Assembly: GCA_035468985.1 (NCBI GenBank)
Contig: DATISF010000054.1
Location: forward strand, 62,001 to 126,000
Source: DASVHS01 sp035468985
GTDB taxonomy: Bacteria > Acidobacteriota > Thermoanaerobaculia > Gp7-AA8
Reading direction: 5' to 3'
Length of the DNA stretch: 64,000 nt
The notes below the pieces were generated by a model that made no database searches, had not been told where the DNA came from, and worked only from the letters and a program-made list of their open reading frames with translations. How positions within the stretch are numbered: position 1 is the stretch's first letter; each line of letters begins with the position of its first letter. Shown one piece after another: positions 32,578 through 41,028 of this stretch. The position numbers were made by a program, and so were the translations under genes.

Positions 32578-33512
32578 CCGAGACGAGAACGTCCAGCCGA
32601 TTCGGAGGCCCACGACAGGTAGCCACTCAATCCGTCGTTCAAGGCGACGGAAGGCGCATATCCAAACGCTTCGCGTGCGGCCGAAACATCGGCTACGCTA
32701 TCGCGAACATCCCCTATCCTGGGCGGCCCATGGAGAATTTTCGAATCAACGCCGCCGAGGTCGCACATCATTTTCGCGAGCTCGTTGATGCTGATGGCTG
32801 CTCCGCTCGCGATATTGAAAGCACCCGACACTCCGTCGGCATCCGCGGCTCTCAGCGCTGCCTGCACGACGTCGTCCACGTGCACGAAGTCGCGTGTCTG
32901 CATGCCGTCACCGTGGATCACCAGCGGCTTTCCTGTCAGGATCCTTTCCGCAAAGATCGGAATTACGTTTCCGTAAGGATCACATCGTTGAAGCGGGCCG
33001 TACACATTGAAGAAGCGAAGACAGACGATTGACAACGGATACAGCTTCGCGTAGACGAGACAGAGTTTCTCCGCCCCCAACTTGCTCGCGCCATAAGGAG
33101 TGTCAGGCTCCGCGGGGTGATTTTCGCGAATAGGCAGATGCTGGAGGGCACCAAAGATCCCTGCGGACGACGCAAAGACGAGCTTTCGAACCGATTCGCG
33201 TCGCGCCGCCTCGAGAACGTTGAGCGTTCCGAGAACGTTGATCTCCGAATCAGCCTGAGGGTTTTCGATCGAGCGATGGTTCCCGACCGACGCGGCCAGG
33301 TGAAATACCCGCTCGCATCCACGGATCGCCTCGTTCACCGCCCGGGGATCGCGAACGTCGCCGTTGACGAGGCGCGTCGGGATACCCTCGAGATTGTCGC
33401 GGTAGCCCGATGCGAAGTTGTCGAGAACCACCACGTCCGCCCCACGGCGGAGCAGCGCCCTGACCAGGTTCGAACCGATGAATCCCGCTCCGCCAGTCAC
33501 GAGAGTCTTCAT
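32574..33512 (-). CDS. UDP-glucose-4-epimerase-like SDR
   Basis: 312 residues. MKTLVTGGAGFIGSNLVRAL is the standard GalE/WbpP-type start; DNFASGYRDNL, HLAASVGNHRSI and ASSAGIFG...TPYGASKLGAEK (Tyr-x3-Lys) follow. The NVYGPLQRCDPYGNVIP stretch fits the GalE/WbpP/Gne group acting on UDP-Glc or UDP-GlcNAc. Exact substrate is not predictable. Overlaps the flanking glycosyltransferase and DUF218 genes by ATGA. Confidence 0.87.
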   Translation of the reverse strand: MKTLVTGGAGFIGSNLVRALLRRGADVVVLDNFASGYRDNLEGIPTRLVNGDVRDPRAVNEAIRGCERVFHLAASVGNHRSIENPQADSEINVLGTLNVLEAARRESVRKLVFASSAGIFGALQHLPIRENHPAEPDTPYGASKLGAEKLCLVYAKLYPLSIVCLRFFNVYGPLQRCDPYGNVIPIFAERILTGKPLVIHGDGMQTRDFVHVDDVVQAALRAADADGVSGAFNIASGAAISINELAKMMCDLGGVDSKILHGPPRIGDVRDSVADVSAAREAFGYAPSVALNDGLSGYLSWASESAGRSRLG

Positions 33513-34678
33513 GAGTGCGCCGGCGCATCCTCCGCCGAATGCTTACCTGCCGCGATGTCATGGAAGAGACGACGATAGGACTCCACCACGACTGGCCACG
33601 AATATCGCTCGAGACAAAACTTGCGGAGTCGATCACCCATGCGAGCAAACTCGTCTCGACATCGTGTCATATCGACGAGCCCGGAGAGGAGGCCTTCGAC
33701 GGAAGCGGCAACGACCTTCCCGCCGCCGACCGTCTCGACCTCACCAAGCCCGCATCGATCGGTCATCAGCACGGGAATCCCTACCGCTCCGGCCTCGAGA
33801 ACGACGATGGACATCGCCTCGTGGCGCGAAGGAATGGCCAGGAACTCGGCCTCATGCAGTGCCTCTGATTTCTCGCGACTCCCGAGCAGGCCGATATAGT
33901 GCACACGGTCAGCAACGCCGTGCCTGCCGGCGATTCCCCTGAGCGTGGGCCAGAAATGCTCGTCGTCGGCCCCCGCAAGGACAAGGTGATATTTGTCGAG
34001 GGCTCCCTTCGCCCGGCCGAAGGCCTCAACGAGAAGATCCGGGCCCTTGATCGGGCTCAGCCGGCCCAGAAAAAGGATGAACGGAACGTTCTCGAGGCGA
34101 TGGCGCGCCCGGAAGCCTTGCGCGTCGCGCCATCTGTAGTCGTCAGGATCGATGGCATTCGGAACAACCACGATGCGCTCTCGGGATCCGCCGGCTGACA
34201 CAATGTCCGGAATCTCGTCGGGTACGATCGCGATCACCGCCTTTGCGTTGCGCACGATCGATGAGCCGATCACGAAGTTGTAGAGGCGTTTCAGCTGCTT
34301 TGAGCGACCATAGATACGCAATGAGCCGGCCGGGCAGACGACGTACGGTCGAGAACATTGCCGAGCAGCCAGATACAGGAGAGCGTTGAGCACACTCCAG
34401 TGGTTCATGAGATGGATCACATCGCAGTTCCGGACGAAAGGCAGCAGCCTTCGCCATCCAATCCGCGGGATCCCAAACCTCTCATTCAGCGGTTCGACGC
34501 GCACGAGATGGCGCTCCACATGGGGTTCGATGTCCGCCCGTCGCGAGGCGCGGCCGTTAATGACCAGCAGCGTCACTTCTTCTCCGGCATTCAAAAGAAA
34601 GCGGGTCATCTGATAAACACGCTCGTTCGTCCCACCTTCCTGCCGACCGATCGATTGATTCGCGCTCAGGATTTTCAT
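33509..34678 (-). CDS. Family-4 glycosyltransferase
   Basis: 389 residues, GT-B. N-terminal MKILSANQSIGRQEGGTNER shows the Gly-rich acceptor loop; the donor-binding half has FILFLGRLSPIKGPDLLVEA and the EAMSIVVLEAGAVGIPVLMT stretch with the E-x7-E motif. It would add one sugar to the lipid-linked unit. Donor unknown. ATGA overlaps on both sides tie it to the SDR genes before and after. Confidence 0.87.
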   Translation of the reverse strand: MKILSANQSIGRQEGGTNERVYQMTRFLLNAGEEVTLLVINGRASRRADIEPHVERHLVRVEPLNERFGIPRIGWRRLLPFVRNCDVIHLMNHWSVLNALLYLAARQCSRPYVVCPAGSLRIYGRSKQLKRLYNFVIGSSIVRNAKAVIAIVPDEIPDIVSAGGSRERIVVVPNAIDPDDYRWRDAQGFRARHRLENVPFILFLGRLSPIKGPDLLVEAFGRAKGALDKYHLVLAGADDEHFWPTLRGIAGRHGVADRVHYIGLLGSREKSEALHEAEFLAIPSRHEAMSIVVLEAGAVGIPVLMTDRCGLGEVETVGGGKVVAASVEGLLSGLVDMTRCRDEFARMGDRLRKFCLERYSWPVVVESYRRLFHDIAAGKHSAEDAPAHS

Positions 34679-35586
34679 GTCGACTGGGAGCTATTCCGCC
34701 TGTACCAGGAACCAAACTGCCGCACCGCCGAATCGAAATCGACAACCGGTTGGTAGCCTGTTGCACGAATGCGGGCCGCCGAAAAGCGAGTATAGGGATT
34801 ACTCAGCTCGCGCCGAGCCATTCGAAGAAGCGGCGGCAGGATTACGGAGAGATCGACGGCCGGCCTGGGCGGATTCATGTTCAGCCCCTCCATCAGCAGC
34901 CGCGCGACGTGACCATAGTCGTTAGCCGCGTGATCATCGGAAACGATAAACGGGCCCTCTGACGAAGCGCTCATCGAACGAACCACCGCCTCGACGACGT
35001 TCTCCACAGCGACGAGGTTCATTTCCCTGCGTCCCATGATCATCATCCGAAGCGCGATTCCCGCTCGGGAGCCTGAGCTCAAGTGTGACGCGAGGGTCAA
35101 CAGATTCCTTCCTCCAGCTCCAAACACGGCCGTCGGTCGCAGAATCGTTAGAGGAACTCTTCCTTTCAGCGATTCCTGCAGAACTTCTTCGATCATCAGC
35201 TTTTCCTGCTGATAGACCGTCACTGGACTACACGGTGTCGACTCATCGATCGAGACGGCCCGCGAGCGGCCGACGACCACCGCTGTGCTCACGTGGATAA
35301 GCTTCGATGCGCCCCGCTCGACAGCCACTTCCGCTGTATTGCGGGCCGCAGTAACGTTATCCATACCGGAGGCATATGCCAAATGAACGACAACGCTTCC
35401 CGGCTCGACGAACGTGCGCAGCGATTGGCGATCGAGCAGGTCTCCTCGGGCAAAGATAACACCTTCGTGAACCCGTGGTTCACGCGTAAGCACTCGCACA
35501 GCGTCTTGATTCTCCTGCCGCAGGCGATCGATCAGATGGCGGCCAATGAACCCCGTGCCGCCAGTAATGCAGATCAGATGTCTCAC
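34675..35586 (-). CDS. NAD-dependent sugar epimerase/dehydratase (extended SDR)
   Basis: 303 residues from a GTG that overlaps the O-antigen polymerase stop (GTGA), giving the family-like N-terminus RHLICITGGTGFIGRHLIDR. STAVVVGRSRAV and VTVYQQEKLMIEEVL supply the Ser and Tyr-x3-Lys-like positions (Y-Q-Q-E-K). This last element is slightly unusual in that the sequence around Tyr is not the typical YxxSK. A lipid-linked or nucleotide sugar reductase/epimerase role is likely but unspecific. Confidence 0.8.
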   Translation of the reverse strand: MRHLICITGGTGFIGRHLIDRLRQENQDAVRVLTREPRVHEGVIFARGDLLDRQSLRTFVEPGSVVVHLAYASGMDNVTAARNTAEVAVERGASKLIHVSTAVVVGRSRAVSIDESTPCSPVTVYQQEKLMIEEVLQESLKGRVPLTILRPTAVFGAGGRNLLTLASHLSSGSRAGIALRMMIMGRREMNLVAVENVVEAVVRSMSASSEGPFIVSDDHAANDYGHVARLLMEGLNMNPPRPAVDLSVILPPLLRMARRELSNPYTRFSAARIRATGYQPVVDFDSAVRQFGSWYRRNSSQST

Positions 35587-36974
35587 CGTTGTGGATATGC
35601 GGAAAAGCCTCGGGCAGTACGGTCGGCGTAATACCCGCAGAGCATCATCATCGCCACTGTAAATAGGTACCAGGGATTCAACCAATTACCATACTGCAGG
35701 CCTTGCACAGTCGTGCCCGCGAAGGCGGCCGCCGACATTCGAATGAACGGTACTCTCGACGAGAGACATGGAATGACGAACCAGTAAAACAAACAGGCAT
35801 ACAACAGTAAGACAACGAGAACCCCGCCCACGCCGGCGGCCACCATCCAGTAGATGAAGGCGTTGGCACTGGTATCGACTTCATTCAATCCGAGTGTGTG
35901 GCCGAGCCCGATCCCAAACGGATTCTGCCGGATCAGTGCCAATGCGGGATCGAGCCCCCAGTAATCCTGAACGAGTTTCTGGCTGTCTCGGCTTCTCCCC
36001 AGGAGGTAATAGATCAGCGTTCCGCTTCTGCTGTCGCTGATCGCGTACATGCGGGACATCAAGTAGTTTGCGAACAACAAGAAGCCGATTGCGATGAGGA
36101 TCGGCCCGATCAGACGACGAACGGGTGACGGCCCACCCTGTTCGCGACGACGTGGTCGTACCATCAATAACGCCATAGCCGCCGCGCCCAACGACATGTA
36201 ACCTGTCAGTGAAAACGCAAACGCGACTCCCATCAGGCAGACGGCGGCAGCGAAGAGGTACCAAAGCCTTCGCTTCGTTCGGTAGAGACCCCACGACATA
36301 AACGCCGGATAAATCATGAACGCGGCCAGATTCGTCGGCTCGAGAAACCATCCTTGCGGCCGGATGTACGGTTTCCCGCCGGCCGCATTCCACCCGTATG
36401 TGTTTCCATAACCGAAAATGCCGAAGTCTTTCTCAGTCATGTTATCGAGCCGCCCGACCATGACGGTCGTTGGCGTTGGCTCGTGCCGAGCCACGACCAG
36501 GAAAAACAAGGAAACGCCTTGAAGGGCAAATACTACTGCCCACACGATCGGCAATCGCAGCAAGCGTAACGGTGGGGGAAGGTCGTGCACAAAGCGGCAA
36601 AGGATCAGAGGCAGAGTGGCGAATTGAAGAACGACTTTGAGGAGCTGGAGAAGGCCGTTCGCATCGAGCCGTACCACTGCCGGCAATCCGGTAAAGAAAA
36701 ACAGCGCCGCGTACAGTGCCAACACAATGATGAACCGGCGCGGGAGACGTTGATACGGAAAGGCGACGATCAGGATGAGGAGCGCCAGGCTCTTGATGAT
36801 CTTGTCTGCCGCATGCGACCTCACCAGGTACGTCGAATACTCGAGGATGTAGATCGTCAGAACCGCGACGAACATCGTCAACAGCGGTCCGCGCAAACGT
36901 ACGCCCGAACGCGCGACACGCGGTCCGGCGTGGGTGGCAACCTGCTGAGCGACCGAAATGCTGCTCTCCATCAT
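35583..36974 (-). CDS. O-antigen polymerase/ligase-like membrane protein (Wzy candidate)
   Basis: 463 residues from the ATG overlapping the upstream stop (ATGA). About eleven hydrophobic helices and a large periplasmic loop: RPQGWFLEPTNLAAFMIYPA, and further on NPFGIGLGHTLGLNEVDTSA followed by AFIYWMVAAGVGGVL. E-P-T-N-x-A is the typical Wzy/EpsG-type arrangement with Glu near the membrane. With a Wzx flippase at 55948 this may be the repeat-unit polymerase, leaving 6591-7871 as ligase; the assignment could be reversed. Confidence 0.82.
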   Translation of the reverse strand: MMESSISVAQQVATHAGPRVARSGVRLRGPLLTMFVAVLTIYILEYSTYLVRSHAADKIIKSLALLILIVAFPYQRLPRRFIIVLALYAALFFFTGLPAVVRLDANGLLQLLKVVLQFATLPLILCRFVHDLPPPLRLLRLPIVWAVVFALQGVSLFFLVVARHEPTPTTVMVGRLDNMTEKDFGIFGYGNTYGWNAAGGKPYIRPQGWFLEPTNLAAFMIYPAFMSWGLYRTKRRLWYLFAAAVCLMGVAFAFSLTGYMSLGAAAMALLMVRPRRREQGGPSPVRRLIGPILIAIGFLLFANYLMSRMYAISDSRSGTLIYYLLGRSRDSQKLVQDYWGLDPALALIRQNPFGIGLGHTLGLNEVDTSANAFIYWMVAAGVGGVLVVLLLYACLFYWFVIPCLSSRVPFIRMSAAAFAGTTVQGLQYGNWLNPWYLFTVAMMMLCGYYADRTARGFSAYPQR

Positions 36975-37993
36975 CCGCCCACTCGGGAGGCGGCCGACTG
37001 CTCGCGCTTTCGCGCCGCGGCGATCCGCCATCGAATCAGCGCGCTGCGCCAGTCCTGACGCGCTGTTTCAACTTCATTCGCCAGCCGATACAGAGTGCCT
37101 CCTGCACCCTTCTTGAAATGATAGATTCCTGCCGGAGTACGCTCGGCATCCATGCCGCCGAGATCGAAACGCCGGTAACCGCGGGATCGCATTTCCGTTA
37201 TCGCCGTCCACAACAGCGCATATCCAGCGTTCTTCTGCCTTCCCTCGTCACCGACCACGCTCGACAGATACTCCGCTGTGTCCCCATATGTGGCGATCAC
37301 GTAGCGGCCGATCGCCGTTTCCTCGTGAGTTGCCGTGAAGACGACCATCTTCCGGTCCACGGGAAGGGCTGCTTGCAGAGCATCGAGCAGGTCAGGTGTC
37401 ACGCTCGTTTCGAACGGCTGCCTCCGCAAACGCTGTCGCAGAGCCCCCAGATAGTTCTGAAACGGTGAATCGTCGGTGGTTGCGCGGACAACCACGCCGA
37501 TTCGGATGGACTTGTTCAGGCAATTGCGCCACTTCTGATCGAGCCGGGAACGAAGTTGGTCAACCGATGTCGTCAGGTCGACGGCCGAGGAGCTCCACCC
37601 GGGCGTGGTCGTCTGGAGGAACCCAGCCGCTTCGAGCCCTCGCGGATCGAGTTGTTCCAACGGAGGTGCGACACGAACATACCAGCGCCGCTCCCTGGCC
37701 CAACAGGCAACGGTTCCCAGAATTTCCTCGAACGCGATTCGGGTGTTGAATAGGAGCGGACCGCGATTGATCCACAACAGACCGCCGCCGGCCACTGGAA
37801 GCGTACGCACAATTCCCTGGAAGGCCGCCACGGGACCCTGGCCATCAGTCACCAAGGCGCGAACTGGTCGCCAGCGTCCGGTAGCAGTCCTTGCCTCCGC
37901 GAATTCCCACGTCTGCAATAAAGAGAGATACGGCAGCCGCTCCGTCAACCGTGTCCATTCGTCTCGTCCGAGATTGCGCTCGACAACGTTCAT
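36971..37993 (-). CDS. FemAB/GNAT-fold aminoacyl- or acyltransferase
   Basis: 340 residues with two GNAT-like halves as in FemX/FemAB. The first contains LLQTWEFAEARTATGRWRPV; the second LRSRLDQKWRNCLNKSIRIG (conserved K-x-R-N-x-K-like basic helix), KNAGYALLWTAITEMRSRGY and RFDLGGMDAERTPAGIYHFK, typical of the FemAB-like proteins in polysaccharide loci. These transfer an acyl or aminoacyl group from tRNA or CoA to an amino sugar or peptide. Substrate unknown. A second, different member is at 61436-62488. Confidence 0.8.
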   Translation of the reverse strand: MNVVERNLGRDEWTRLTERLPYLSLLQTWEFAEARTATGRWRPVRALVTDGQGPVAAFQGIVRTLPVAGGGLLWINRGPLLFNTRIAFEEILGTVACWARERRWYVRVAPPLEQLDPRGLEAAGFLQTTTPGWSSSAVDLTTSVDQLRSRLDQKWRNCLNKSIRIGVVVRATTDDSPFQNYLGALRQRLRRQPFETSVTPDLLDALQAALPVDRKMVVFTATHEETAIGRYVIATYGDTAEYLSSVVGDEGRQKNAGYALLWTAITEMRSRGYRRFDLGGMDAERTPAGIYHFKKGAGGTLYRLANEVETARQDWRSALIRWRIAAARKREQSAASRVGG

Positions 37994-39081
37994 GACGCAG
38001 CACGCACAAGAGCACTGCCGATCCTCTCGACTTCTCGAAGGGAAAGTCCCTGGTGCACCGGAAGCAGGACGATCTCGCGTGCAAGCTCGATGGCGACGCG
38101 ATGCTTCTCATTGCCATGGCGCACTTCGGGCGGAAGGTCGGCCCAACGGCTCGCCGGGATCCCCATCGATTGCAACGACTGCACGACCGGTTGCGCCCCT
38201 CCGAGGGCACGCAAGGGGAACGCATAAGGACAAACGCCGTCCGGAAGATGATCGAACAACGGAGCAAGCCCGGGAGCGCGGTCCACAAAATCGGCCAGAA
38301 GCTGGTAGTTTCTGCGGCGCAACGTACGAGTCTGATCCAGCCGGCGCGATTCAACAGCGAGCATCCGCCGGGCAAACGCTGTCGGAGCGGTCAGGGCCGC
38401 ATCGTTCGCGATTCGGTCGGCTTCCGCCGGCGCGTGGCGATTTCGCCACAACCAGTGCCATGAAATGCCGCTCATTCGCAGCGCTTTCTGCACGAGTCGC
38501 CGCGCGATCCACATCGCCGCTTCCCCCTCCCCGCCTCTGCCGGCCTGGGGGATTGCGCTGGCAAGCGCAGGAGCAACGGCGATACAACCGATGGGCGGCA
38601 CACTCAGCAGCTTCCGAGGGCTGTAGATGGCGATGGGCGCGGCGCCGATCGGCGAAACGGGCGCGAGCACGTGTGCAGCGTCCTCGATCACCACGAAATC
38701 GGGTAAAGCGCGATCCTGTGTGACAGCCGGGTTCGGGAAGCCGAAATAATGCACGATCACCAACGCACCCTGATGACCGGACAGGTCTTCCCATTCCGGC
38801 TCCAACGATGGCCGGACGCGATAGAAACGAACGTTGGCGGCGGCTCGAAGCCAGTCGAGTGCATCGTTGCACATGAAGTCCGGCAACCAGGCCTCGACGC
38901 GGGGAACGTTATGAACGCGAGCAATCGTCTCGGCGGCCGCTGCCAGAGCCACAGCGCCGCGACTGAAAGGCTGCACCGAAGCCGACCTCTCACCGCGCCA
39001 AGGTTTGTAGTCCGGCTCGTGGCCCCATGCCGCATGAAGAAGATCGCCCATTCGGGGAAGGGGCGTCGCCGGAATCGTCAT
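37990..39081 (-). CDS. PLP aminotransferase-fold protein (DegT-like)
   Basis: 363 residues from the ATG at 39081 (MTIPATPLPRMGDLLHAAWG); an upstream extension of 33 codons would overlap the methyltransferase gene. VVIEDAAHVLAP has the Asp that contacts the pyridine nitrogen, and IYSPRKLLSVPPIGCIAV gives the Schiff-base Lys in the S-x-x-K-x-x-x-x-P-G-like position. It is more diverged than typical sugar aminotransferases and shorter in the N-terminal region (APWRGERSASV instead of the usual substrate loop). Likely acts on a keto sugar, but other roles are possible. Adjacent to a FemAB-like protein. Confidence 0.75.
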   Translation of the reverse strand: MTIPATPLPRMGDLLHAAWGHEPDYKPWRGERSASVQPFSRGAVALAAAAETIARVHNVPRVEAWLPDFMCNDALDWLRAAANVRFYRVRPSLEPEWEDLSGHQGALVIVHYFGFPNPAVTQDRALPDFVVIEDAAHVLAPVSPIGAAPIAIYSPRKLLSVPPIGCIAVAPALASAIPQAGRGGEGEAAMWIARRLVQKALRMSGISWHWLWRNRHAPAEADRIANDAALTAPTAFARRMLAVESRRLDQTRTLRRRNYQLLADFVDRAPGLAPLFDHLPDGVCPYAFPLRALGGAQPVVQSLQSMGIPASRWADLPPEVRHGNEKHRVAIELAREIVLLPVHQGLSLREVERIGSALVRAAS

Positions 39082-39091
39082 GGAGTACCGT

Positions 39092-40144
39092 TCACTTGAT
39101 CGCCGTGATGTTCCAGGCAAAACCAACATGATGCCCGAGCATCCGTTCGACAGGAGTTTCGAGCATCGTGGCTGATCCATAGACCAGCATTCCCCCCTGA
39201 TGCTCCTTGTGGCCGAGTCTCCTGAGTATCTTCGAGCGCATTGCGCTGATCCCCGGGATCGGCAGGTAGGTGATGAAGAAAGATGTCTTGCGCATCCGCA
39301 GCTGGCGGAATGCTGACAGCAGTTCGCGCAATTGACGTTTACTGTAGACGCGGGTAATGGGATTGTGTTCGTTCGAAAACTTCGGACGCCCCTCGGTGAA
39401 ATATCCGATCCATTCTTCCTCCCGGTTCGTAAAGAATTTGCCGGAAAGCAGGGCCTTCGGAAGCAAGTGCATCCAGTAGAGTGCGGAATGGCGCGAGTAG
39501 AGCATCAGAACCACCCGACCACCAGGACGCAGGACACGGTGAACCTCGCGAACGGCCCGGGTCGTATCGCTGGTGTGGTGGAGTACGCCGTTGCTGAAGA
39601 CGACGTCAAAGGATGCGTCACGAAATGGCAGGTTCTCGGCATCAGCCCGCGCCGCCACCCCGTCACCAGGCAGGTCGCTCAGCAGCTGTAGCTTGCGATG
39701 CGTGGCAAGCACGCGCTCCGGAGTGATGTCCACAGAAACGAGGGATGCGCCGCGGCTGCGGAAGAGCGCCGAATGGCCACCCGCTCCGCTCCCGATCTCG
39801 AGGAGATCCTTCCCGGCAAGATCGATCTCTCCCATCTCAACAGCGCTCAGATGCTCGCGCTTCTCGAACAGATCCTGCAGTTCTACCAGCGATTGGCGCA
39901 GGGCTTCCGAAGAATAGCTGGCATCTTCACTCTCATACACCTGCCGGTAGATGTCTCCCCAGAACGTGGCGATTCTGGACTTCTCGTCGCCGAACGACTT
40001 CGGCGTCAAGTCCAGCGCTCCCTCGTATTGAAGGAAGGTGCGCTGGCACCCGTTACAAACCAGCTGGTCATGCCGGTGCTCGAGGGCTCCACGGCAATCG
40101 GGGCACTGCAAATCGGCAAGACGTCGCTCCAGCAGGGTGTCCAT
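39092..40144 (-). CDS. SAM-dependent methyltransferase with N-terminal zinc ribbon
   Basis: 350 residues. Four cysteines CPDCRGAL ... CNGCQRTF (about 14-36) form a Trm112-like zinc ribbon. The methyltransferase core is DLLEIGSGAGGHSALF (motif I), VDITPERV (motif II) and DVVFSNGVLHHTSDTTRAV. In polysaccharide loci such fused proteins methylate sugars or act on precursor lipids; substrate unknown. Start forms TGATG with the stop of the upstream glycosyltransferase. Confidence 0.85.
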   Translation of the reverse strand: MDTLLERRLADLQCPDCRGALEHRHDQLVCNGCQRTFLQYEGALDLTPKSFGDEKSRIATFWGDIYRQVYESEDASYSSEALRQSLVELQDLFEKREHLSAVEMGEIDLAGKDLLEIGSGAGGHSALFRSRGASLVSVDITPERVLATHRKLQLLSDLPGDGVAARADAENLPFRDASFDVVFSNGVLHHTSDTTRAVREVHRVLRPGGRVVLMLYSRHSALYWMHLLPKALLSGKFFTNREEEWIGYFTEGRPKFSNEHNPITRVYSKRQLRELLSAFRQLRMRKTSFFITYLPIPGISAMRSKILRRLGHKEHQGGMLVYGSATMLETPVERMLGHHVGFAWNITAIK

Positions 40145-41028
40145 CAGTTCTCCGACACTGCCAATGGCGATATCACCGCACGCAAAAGACCACCGAGAGC
40201 CCGCAACAAGAGGCGCACGGCCTCAGCCGGGCTGTGGCTGAAGGATTGTCGGATCAGAGAGATGTAGGCAATCGCTAACGCGCGCAGGCGAAGCACCCAC
40301 GCTCTGGCCGGTCCCGTTTCGGCAGCCACCCACGGCGCGTGACGAAACGCAATTCGGGTCATGCATTCGGCGCGCATCAGCACACGTGAGGTAATGCTGT
40401 TCTCACGCAGCACGTACGTCTCCAGTGGTTCCGGGATGAAGACCAGCCGTGCGGCTCGTGCCAGCTTCAACCAGAGGTCGTAATCCTGAGCGGCCGGAAG
40501 GGTCTCGTCCAGTCCGCCGACGGCTGACAGCAGTTCGCGTTTGACCGCGATGCAGCTCGTCGAAAGGAAGTTGCCGCGATAGAGCTGGGTGAGCAGCGGC
40601 TTGCTCGGGTTGAATCGTTCATGCAGGCGCTTGTAAATGGTCCCCCCGTTGAGATCCGACTCGTACTCATCGTGAGCAATCATTGTGGCAGCGACATTCG
40701 ATGCGATGACTGCACGCAGCTTCTCGATTTTCTCGGGCGCCCACAGGTCGTCCCCATCGAGAAATGCGACCCAGTCGCCGGTCGCCTGATCGATGGCCCG
40801 GTTGCGCGCCGCTCCGGGGCCGCCATGCGGCGCAGCAATGACGCGCACGATACCGGATGGAAATCTCGCCGCCGCCTCGGCCGCTTCTGACCGGGTGGCA
40901 TCGCCGGATCCGTCGTCGAGAACGATGATCTCATCGGGAAGCGACGTCTGCCGCTGAACCGATTCGAGAGTGCGTCCGATGACACCGGCCAGATTGTACG
41001 TGGGGACCACGACTGAGATCCGGACCAT
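40144..41028 (-). CDS. Family-2 glycosyltransferase
   Basis: 294 residues from the ATG overlapping the upstream stop as TGATG (start MVRISVVVPTYNLAGVIGRT). Classical GT-A motifs: DEIIVLDDGSGDAT, and the DxD-like FLDGDDLWAPEK where the divalent-metal-bound nucleotide sugar sits. Upstream frame extension to 41193 is noise within the asparagine-synthetase gene. It would add a sugar to the lipid-linked intermediate. Donor unknown. Confidence 0.88.
   Translation of the reverse strand: MVRISVVVPTYNLAGVIGRTLESVQRQTSLPDEIIVLDDGSGDATRSEAAEAAARFPSGIVRVIAAPHGGPGAARNRAIDQATGDWVAFLDGDDLWAPEKIEKLRAVIASNVAATMIAHDEYESDLNGGTIYKRLHERFNPSKPLLTQLYRGNFLSTSCIAVKRELLSAVGGLDETLPAAQDYDLWLKLARAARLVFIPEPLETYVLRENSITSRVLMRAECMTRIAFRHAPWVAAETGPARAWVLRLRALAIAYISLIRQSFSHSPAEAVRLLLRALGGLLRAVISPLAVSEN

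Noticed and set aside
37605..38723. Long plus-strand ORF opposite the FemAB-like and aminotransferase genes
   Set aside because: Low-complexity Arg/Pro/Ser-rich antisense shadow of two well-supported minus-strand genes.
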